A stretch of DNA of 42,683 nt from contig DASXMU010000241.1 in the NCBI GenBank assembly GCA_036495485.1, forward strand, positions 1 to 42,683. The letters run 5' to 3'. This DNA is from PALSA-505 sp036495485 (GTDB taxonomy: Bacteria > Actinomycetota > Actinomycetes > Streptosporangiales > Streptosporangiaceae). The notes under the pieces are model-generated. The model was not told the DNA's origin and did not search any database. It saw only the letters and a program-made list of their open reading frames with translations. Made by a program: the position numbers and the translations under genes. Of this stretch, positions 37,958-42,683 are shown one piece after another (positions within the stretch are counted from its first letter, which is position 1; every line of letters starts with the position of its first letter).

Positions 37958-39184
37958 TCAGGCTCCGGCGGCCAGGAAGGCGCGGGCGATCGCCTGGTAG
38001 CCCGCCTGGTTGGGGTGCTGGTTGGGGCCGCGGGGAGAGCTGGCGCACTCCCAGGTCCAGTGGCAGACGGCGGCGACGTTGCGTGGCAGGCTGCCCAGGC
38101 CAGGCAGGCGTACGTCCGGGCTGAAGTCGGAGGTATGGAAGGCGCCGGACACGTTGGCCACCCGGACGGCATAGTCCCGGTATACGTTGGTGAGCAGGGT
38201 GTTGTAGCCGTTGGTTGCCAGCTCGCCGAGCCGGGCGAGCAGCCGGCCCGTCAGGCCGTTGCGCCATTCGGCCAGGGCGGGCAGGTAGTAGTTCATCGCG
38301 ACCATGCGGACATGGCGGCCAGCCTGGCGGAGTCTGGCGACGATCGTCTTGAGGTTGGCGATCGCCCGTGGGACGAACCTGACCCCGCAGGAGGCGAGCG
38401 CGCCGAGCGAGGTAGCGGTGAGGCACGTCTCCGGGTCGTTGGCCCCGATGTCCAGGGTGACCAGCGTGACCCGGGACCGGTGCGCGCGCAGGAAGGTGAG
38501 CGCGTCGGCGAGCTGGGACCCGCCAGGATAGGAGCAGATGCCGCCGTGGATCATCGTGGCCGTGGTCTCGCCGGTGCAGCCGAGCTTGACCAGGCGCAGC
38601 CCCGGCTGCTTGCGGTGCAGCAGCGCGTAGAGCTGGTCGGCGTAGCCCTGCGCGGTCTTGACGCTGGTGCCCGAGGCGTCCGGCTGCACGCCGCGGGCCA
38701 GCGAGTCGCCGAGCGCCAGGTAGTAGCTGGCCGGAGGGCTCTTGTGCCGCGCCGCCTGGCTGCCGGCCGGGCCGCTGCAGCCTCCGGCAGCTAGCAGCCC
38801 GGTCAGTGCGAGCACGGGCACCACACGCCGCATCGCCGGTAATTTCGGCCTGCGGGCCTTCGGCAGCGACGCTACGACCAGGTCGTAGGAGTCGACGATC
38901 ATCTCGGACACCATCTGGTCCGGCAGCGAGCCGTCGAGCGTGATCGTGTTCCAGTGGCGCTTGTTCAGGTGGTAGCCAGGCACGATCGCCGGATGGCCGG
39001 CCCGGAGCTGGACCGCGAGATCGGGCTGGCATTTGACGCTGAGCTGCAACGGCTCATCGTCGAGTGAGCACAGCGCGAACATCTTCCCGGCGACCTTGAA
39101 TACCGACACCTCGCCGCCGAACGGGAACTCCTCACCGGCCCCGGCCAGCGCCAGGCATTGCTTCCTGAGCTCTTGCCCATCCAT
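37958..39184 (-). CDS. MmcQ/YjbR-type domain fused to a lipoprotein SGNH hydrolase
   Basis: From ATG 39184 (preceded by AAAGGTG) a single 408-aa frame holds two unlike parts. Residues 1-117 are an MmcQ/YjbR-type domain (E-E-F-P-F-G-G-E-V-S-V-F-K-V, H-L-N-K-R-H-W-N-T-I-T-L-D-G), a fold whose role is unclear, often called DNA-binding. Residues 118-408 start M-R-R-V-V-P-V and look like a complete lipoprotein: signal sequence, lipobox A-G-G-C, then G-D-S-L-A-R-G with nucleophile Ser and a late H-P-N-Q-A-G-Y with the catalytic His. There is no stop between them. The hydrolase could be translated from its own ATG at 38833. In block V the usual Asp three before the His is Pro. Confidence 0.82.
   Translation of the reverse strand: MDGQELRKQCLALAGAGEEFPFGGEVSVFKVAGKMFALCSLDDEPLQLSVKCQPDLAVQLRAGHPAIVPGYHLNKRHWNTITLDGSLPDQMVSEMIVDSYDLVVASLPKARRPKLPAMRRVVPVLALTGLLAAGGCSGPAGSQAARHKSPPASYYLALGDSLARGVQPDASGTSVKTAQGYADQLYALLHRKQPGLRLVKLGCTGETTATMIHGGICSYPGGSQLADALTFLRAHRSRVTLVTLDIGANDPETCLTATSLGALASCGVRFVPRAIANLKTIVARLRQAGRHVRMVAMNYYLPALAEWRNGLTGRLLARLGELATNGYNTLLTNVYRDYAVRVANVSGAFHTSDFSPDVRLPGLGSLPRNVAAVCHWTWECASSPRGPNQHPNQAGYQAIARAFLAAGA
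38831..38833 (-). other. Possible internal start codon of the SGNH lipoprotein
   Basis: An in-frame ATG opens a 291-aa lipoprotein (37958-38833) with a normal signal peptide (Arg-Arg, hydrophobic stretch, Cys19) and Ser44 in the G-D-S-L motif. No strong ribosome site is visible before it. If this start is used, the hydrolase is exported; if not, the signal peptide is buried inside the fusion. Confidence 0.5.
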
Positions 39185-39289
39185 CGAGTCACCTTTACCC
39201 GCAGGACCCTCATCCGCAACGCTGCTGGGGCCGGGATTATCCTGCCGGATGCCCTGGCCCTCACCGAGCGGGCGGCCCAGAAGATGCAG

Positions 39290-39311
39290 TGGGCCAGGCC
39301 TGGCAGGCCCA
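39290..39311 (-). terminator. Weak hairpin after the glycerate kinase gene
   Basis: TGGGCC (39290-39295) and GGCCCA (39306-39311) surround a 10-base spacer, overlapping the palindrome CCAGGCCTGG (39294-39303). It lies 38 bases after the glycerate kinase stop on the minus strand. Low confidence. Confidence 0.3.
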
Positions 39312-39348
39312 GAATTCATCGCTACGCGGTGCTGGGGCTGCCGCGAGG

Positions 39349-40512
39349 TCAGGTCCAGGGCCGCCATTCGCCGCCGGGTTCGCCGGCCGCTATCTGCTCA
39401 CCTATCCGTTCCAGCAGCGGGGCCGCGTTGGCAATCGACTTCGCGGGATCCGGCTCGAGCGCCTGCAGAGCGTAGACCCGCCGGATGCCGAGGGCGTGCA
39501 GATCGTCCTGGCCGATCGTGCAGCGCCCGGCGACGGCGACCGTGGGAACGCCGGCCGCGTGGGCGGCCTGGGCCACCCGGGCGGGTGCCTTCCCGTAGCG
39601 GGTCTGCTCATCCAGGGTGCCCTCGCCGGTCACCACCAGGGATGCCCGGCGGACGCGATCGGCGAAGTGCACCATCTCGAGGACCATATCGGCGCCGCCG
39701 ATCACGCTTGCCCCGAGCAGGGCCAGCGCGCCGAACCCGGTTCCCCCGGCCGCACCGGCACCTGGGCGGCTGGCCGCATCCACCCCGGTTGCCTGGGCGA
39801 CGGCATCCGCCCAGCGGGCGAGCCCACGCTCCAGCGCCGCCACATCGCCCGGGGAGGCTCCCTTCTGCGGGCCGAAGACCGCCGCAGCGCCGTGGCGGCC
39901 GAGCAGCGGATTGGTGACGTCGCTGGCGAGCACGAAGGCAACCCCGCCGATCCGCTCATGCATTCGCCGCAGGTCGATCCGGGCGATCCCGGTGAGGGCT
40001 CCGCCACCACGGCGGAGCGGTTCACCGGTGCGGCCGGACAGCTCCGCGCCGAGGGCCTGGACCAGGCCCGCCCCGCCGTCGGAGCTGGCGCTCCCGCCGG
40101 CCGCGAGCACAACGGTCCGGTTCCCGGCAGCTATCGCGGCAGCGGCTAGCTGGCCCACGCCGTAGGTGGACGCTGTCAGTGGGGCCGGGTGGTTGCCGGG
40201 AAGCCTGCTGAGCCCGGCCGCCTGGGCCAGCTCGACCAGCGCGACGCCGTCCCGCTCGGCGTAGGCCGCCGTGACCCGCTGACCGGTCGGGCCCTCGACC
40301 TCGGCCGGCACCCGCCGGAAGCCCGCGGACAGCGCCGCTTCCAGGGTTCCGTCACCGCCATCGGCGACCGGGCAGAGATCGGTACTGAGGCCGGGCCCGG
40401 TACGCCGCATCCCGCTGGCTAGCGCGGATGCGACGTCACGAGCGGACAGGGAACCTTTGAACTTGTCCGGCGCCAGCAGAACATGCGCGACGGACGATTC
40501 AGGACGGCCCAT
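39349..40512 (-). CDS. glxK: Glycerate kinase
   Basis: This 387-aa enzyme (GlxK/GarK family) phosphorylates D-glycerate with ATP, feeding glycerate from glyoxylate or sugar-acid breakdown into glycolysis. It starts with the typical L-A-P-D-K-F-K-G-S-L-S-A (about residues 12-23), has C-P-V-A-D-G-G-D-G-T near 47-56, G-G-S-A-S-S-D-G-G-A-G and the late V-V-T-G-E-G-T-L-D-E-Q-T loop. ATG 40512 is chosen because TAATAT ends 7 bases before it, fitting a leaderless message; ATG 40521, three codons upstream, lies inside that hexamer. It is divergent from the final ABC transporter genes. Confidence 0.92.
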   Translation of the reverse strand: MGRPESSVAHVLLAPDKFKGSLSARDVASALASGMRRTGPGLSTDLCPVADGGDGTLEAALSAGFRRVPAEVEGPTGQRVTAAYAERDGVALVELAQAAGLSRLPGNHPAPLTASTYGVGQLAAAAIAAGNRTVVLAAGGSASSDGGAGLVQALGAELSGRTGEPLRRGGGALTGIARIDLRRMHERIGGVAFVLASDVTNPLLGRHGAAAVFGPQKGASPGDVAALERGLARWADAVAQATGVDAASRPGAGAAGGTGFGALALLGASVIGGADMVLEMVHFADRVRRASLVVTGEGTLDEQTRYGKAPARVAQAAHAAGVPTVAVAGRCTIGQDDLHALGIRRVYALQALEPDPAKSIANAAPLLERIGEQIAAGEPGGEWRPWT

Positions 40513-40519
40513 ACGGGTC

Positions 40520-40525
40520 ATATTA
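40520..40525 (-). promoter_or_regulatory. Candidate -10 element of the glycerate kinase gene
   Basis: TAATAT on the minus strand is followed after 7 bases by ATG 40512. The same spacing occurs at several other starts in this window. The -35 box is not clear. Confidence 0.4.
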
Positions 40526-40529
40526 GGAG

Positions 40530-40557
40530 TTGAAAACTGATATCAGAATGCTATGCT
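40530..40557 (+). promoter_or_regulatory. Promoter of the ABC transporter with a palindrome in the spacer
   Basis: TTGAAA (40530-40535) and TATGCT (40552-40557) are separated by 16 bases, a good sigma-70-like promoter for this GC-rich genome. The spacer holds the perfect 10-bp palindrome CTGATATCAG (40537-40546), a likely repressor site. Expected transcription start is near 40564, leaving a leader of about 64 bases. Confidence 0.55.
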
Positions 40558-40627
40558 GTTGATAGATGGCCGGCCGGCTGGCCACCGGACCACAGGGGAC
40601 AGCGGCCTAGCTGCAGAGGAGACAGTC

Positions 40628-41392
40628 ATGGGTGAGCCAGCGATCACGGTGCTGGGACTGCACAAGACATTCGGCGGCAAGGAGGCGGTCTGCGGGATCG
40701 ACCTGAAGATCGCCGCCGGATCCCTGGCCGGGCTTGTCGGGCCGAACGGGGCCGGGAAGACCACATCGCTGTCGATGATGACCGGCCTGCTGCGGCCGGA
40801 TCTCGGCCGGGTGCTGATCAACGGGCTGGATGTCTGGGCCGGCCCGGCCGCCGCCAAGGCGGTCATCGGGGTGGTCCCGGCCGAGGTCAGGTTGTTCGAG
40901 CGGCTGAGCGGTGAGGAAATGCTGGAGTACGCGGGCCGGCTGCGGGGTCTGCCCGCCGCCGAGGCGCGATCACGGGCCGCGGAGTTGCTGAACGTGCTGG
41001 ACCTGACCGAGGATGCCAAGCGGCTGGTCGCGGACTACTCGACCGGCATGCGCAAGAAGGCCGCGCTCGGCTGCGCACTGATCAGCAACCCGTCGGTGCT
41101 GTTCCTGGACGAACCGCTGGAGGGCGTGGATCCGGTGTCCGCCGACGTGATCCGCCGGCTGCTCACCCGGTTCGTCGGCTCCGGCTCCACCGTGCTGTTC
41201 TCCAGCCACGTGATGGAGCTGGTCGAGCAGGTCTGTGACCACGTCTCGATCATCGACCAGGGCCGGATCGTGGCGTCCGGCACCACCGCCGAGGTGCGGG
41301 GCGACAAGACCCTGCTGCAGGCCTTCATCGACCTGGTCGGCGCTTGGCAGGGAGAGGAGGAGCTGTCATGGCTCGGCTCTTCGTCCAGCTGA
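40628..41392 (+). CDS. ABC transporter ATP-binding protein
   Basis: A 254-aa ATPase with Walker A G-P-N-G-A-G-K-T-T, signature Y-S-T-G-M-R-K-K, Walker B V-L-F-L-D-E-P-L-E-G-V-D-P and a switch His in S-S-H-V-M-E-L-V. It is of the exporter type (single domain, no substrate-binding partner). ATG 40628 has AGGAGA 6-7 bases before it; an in-frame start at 40553 is rejected because it lies in the promoter. The following permease gene overlaps its last 25 bases. Confidence 0.93.
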   Translation: MGEPAITVLGLHKTFGGKEAVCGIDLKIAAGSLAGLVGPNGAGKTTSLSMMTGLLRPDLGRVLINGLDVWAGPAAAKAVIGVVPAEVRLFERLSGEEMLEYAGRLRGLPAAEARSRAAELLNVLDLTEDAKRLVADYSTGMRKKAALGCALISNPSVLFLDEPLEGVDPVSADVIRRLLTRFVGSGSTVLFSSHVMELVEQVCDHVSIIDQGRIVASGTTAEVRGDKTLLQAFIDLVGAWQGEEELSWLGSSSS

Positions 41393-42683
41393 AGCTCCGC
41401 ATCCTGCGCAACGCGCTCCGCTCCTCGGTGCGCGGCAAGACCTCCTTCGTGATCAGCACGACCGTCGCCGTGCTGGTCGCGGCCGGCACCTTCACCGTCC
41501 TGGCCCTGCTGCGCGGCCAGGCCGCGCCCGCGGACCTGACCACGGTCATCTTCACCCTGTTCGGGTTCGGCTGGCTGATCCTGCCGCTGCTGGCCTTCGG
41601 CCTGGACAGCACCCTGGACCCGGCCACGCTGTCGATGTACCCGCTGCGCACCCGCCCGCTGGCGGTCGGGCTGCTGGCCGCGTCGGCCACCGGCGCCTGG
41701 CCGGCGGCCAACGTGATCGGCCTGCTCGGGGTGACCATCGGGCTGGCCCGCGGCGGGCTGGGCGAGCTCGTGGCGGTGGTCGCCGTGCTGCTGCAGGTGC
41801 TGTTCAGCATCGTGCTGGCCCGGTTCGTGATCACCGGGCTGGCCGGGGTGCTGCGCTCGCGCCGGGGCAAGGACTTCGCCATCTTCCTGTTCATCCCGAT
41901 CGTCGCCTGCTACGAGCTGTTCACGCAGGTCGTGCCGCGGCTGGCCGCCAGCGGTCAGCTGACCGCGGCCAGCTTCGCGGGCGTCGACCCGTGGCTGCGC
42001 TGGCTGCCGCCCGGCCTGGCCGCGCACGCGATCTCGGACGCCTCGCACGGGCGGCCGGGCACGGCCCTGCTGCGGCTGGCCCTGCTCGCAGCCATCATCG
42101 TCGCGCTGGCCTGGCTGTGGGTGCGGGCCCTGGGCCACGCCCTGGTCAGCCCGGACAGCTCCACCCAGTCCGCGCAGGTGCACACGGGCACGCTGCCGCT
42201 GGGCCGGCTCGGCCTGCTCGGCGCGGTGACGGCCAAGGTCTGGATCTACCAGCGCCGCGAGCCGATGATGCTGGTCACATGGGGCATGGTCGCGATCATC
42301 ATGGTCGCCTCCTCGATCACGGCCCTGATCGGCACGCAGCGCCACGCGGGGGTCCTGCTCCTGGGGGCGGTCCTCGGCGCCGGGTTCCTGGGCGTGTTCA
42401 ACGCCAATGCGATCGGGGCCACCGGCCCGGCCTTCATCTTCGAGGCGATGGCGCTCAACAGCCGCCGTGCCCTGCGCGATTACCTGACGGGCCAGATCAT
42501 CGTCCGCGGCGTGATCGGGGCGCCGCTGCTGGCGGGGGTCTCCCTGGGCCTGGCCGCGCTGGCCGGGAACATGTCCTACGGGCTGGTCGGCGTGGCCGTC
42601 GACCTGGCCGGGCTCGGCGCCGCGCTGGGCCTGACCAGCATCTTCACGGTCGGGGTGGCCTTCCCGGTGCGACGGCGGATCGG
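41368..42683 (+). CDS. ABC transporter permease, cut off by the window end
   Basis: An uninterrupted frame runs from ATG 41368 to the last base with no stop, giving at least 438 residues. GGAGAGGAGG lies 7 bases upstream. The product is rich in Leu/Val/Ala and has many probable membrane helices, starting about residue 28 after a basic N-terminus (L-K-L-R-I-L-R-N-A-L-R), with W-L-I-L-P-L-L-A-F-G-L-D-S-T-L-D-P in the second helix region. It fits the large membrane subunits of actinobacterial ABC-2 type exporters. It forms the transporter with the ATPase before it; the substrate is unknown and the C-terminus is not visible. Confidence 0.88.
   Translation, partial: MARLFVQLKLRILRNALRSSVRGKTSFVISTTVAVLVAAGTFTVLALLRGQAAPADLTTVIFTLFGFGWLILPLLAFGLDSTLDPATLSMYPLRTRPLAVGLLAASATGAWPAANVIGLLGVTIGLARGGLGELVAVVAVLLQVLFSIVLARFVITGLAGVLRSRRGKDFAIFLFIPIVACYELFTQVVPRLAASGQLTAASFAGVDPWLRWLPPGLAAHAISDASHGRPGTALLRLALLAAIIVALAWLWVRALGHALVSPDSSTQSAQVHTGTLPLGRLGLLGAVTAKVWIYQRREPMMLVTWGMVAIIMVASSITALIGTQRHAGVLLLGAVLGAGFLGVFNANAIGATGPAFIFEAMALNSRRALRDYLTGQIIVRGVIGAPLLAGVSLGLAALAGNMSYGLVGVAVDLAGLGAALGLTSIFTVGVAFPVRRRI

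Overview
The window is high-GC DNA from an actinomycete. The evidence is the order and content of the respiratory genes (ctaE-qcrCAB and ctaC-ctaD-ctaF of a bcc-aa3 supercomplex), an adenosine kinase of the mycobacterial AdoK type beside an A-type iron-sulfur carrier, a pspA-pspAA-htpX-pspAB envelope-stress cluster, a DUF3043 protein, GTG/TTG starts and several probable leaderless promoters. A member of the Streptosporangiales or a relative is plausible, but the genus cannot be fixed from sequence reading alone. No rRNA, tRNA, CRISPR array, insertion sequence or origin was seen.

Layout. 1-1169: small proteins (a HEPN-like protein, a stand-alone Lrp/AsnC ligand domain, a conserved 76-aa protein). 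1230-2694: trpD and an atypical receiver, both on the minus strand and divergent from ctaE. 2806-7094: ctaE-qcrC-qcrA-qcrB, closed by a strong terminator. 7220-8362: an AlkZ/YcaQ-like HTH_42 protein. 8385-11368: an AT-richer accessory island on the minus strand, holding a DUF4062-protein kinase fusion with a frameshift and a VapBC pair. 11456-12544: a threonine-aldolase-like PLP enzyme. 12551-16122: an operon of two ABC ATPases and two permeases, divergent from a histidine kinase/response regulator pair (16302-18409). 18569-21545: ctaC-ctaD-ctaF. 21803-23088: a TusA-like protein and a CtaG-like assembly factor. 23174-26272: psuG, a PfkB kinase overlapping it out of frame, adoK and erpA. 26413-29285: the Psp cluster. 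29491-33680: DUF3043 protein, aldo/keto reductase, a small conserved protein, a third PfkB kinase and an SDR. 33768-37927: a lipoprotein phosphoesterase and a ParC-type topoisomerase subunit. 37958-40512: a YjbR/SGNH fusion and a glycerate kinase. 40628-end: an ABC ATPase and its permease, which is cut by the window edge.

How the parts work together. ctaE-qcrCAB and ctaCDF encode the two halves of one respiratory supercomplex that passes electrons from menaquinol through the di-haem QcrC to oxygen. The two halves lie about 11.4 kb apart on opposite strands, with the accessory island, the two-component system and an ABC exporter between them. PspA, PspAA, HtpX and PspAB are expected to act together on membrane stress. 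PsuG and the adjoining PfkB kinase fit pseudouridine breakdown.

The best candidates for something undescribed are the DUF4062-kinase fusion beside VapBC, the PfkB/PsuG reading-frame overlap with no kinase stop codon, the YjbR-lipoprotein hydrolase fusion with an internal signal peptide, and several palindromic or repeated intergenic elements.
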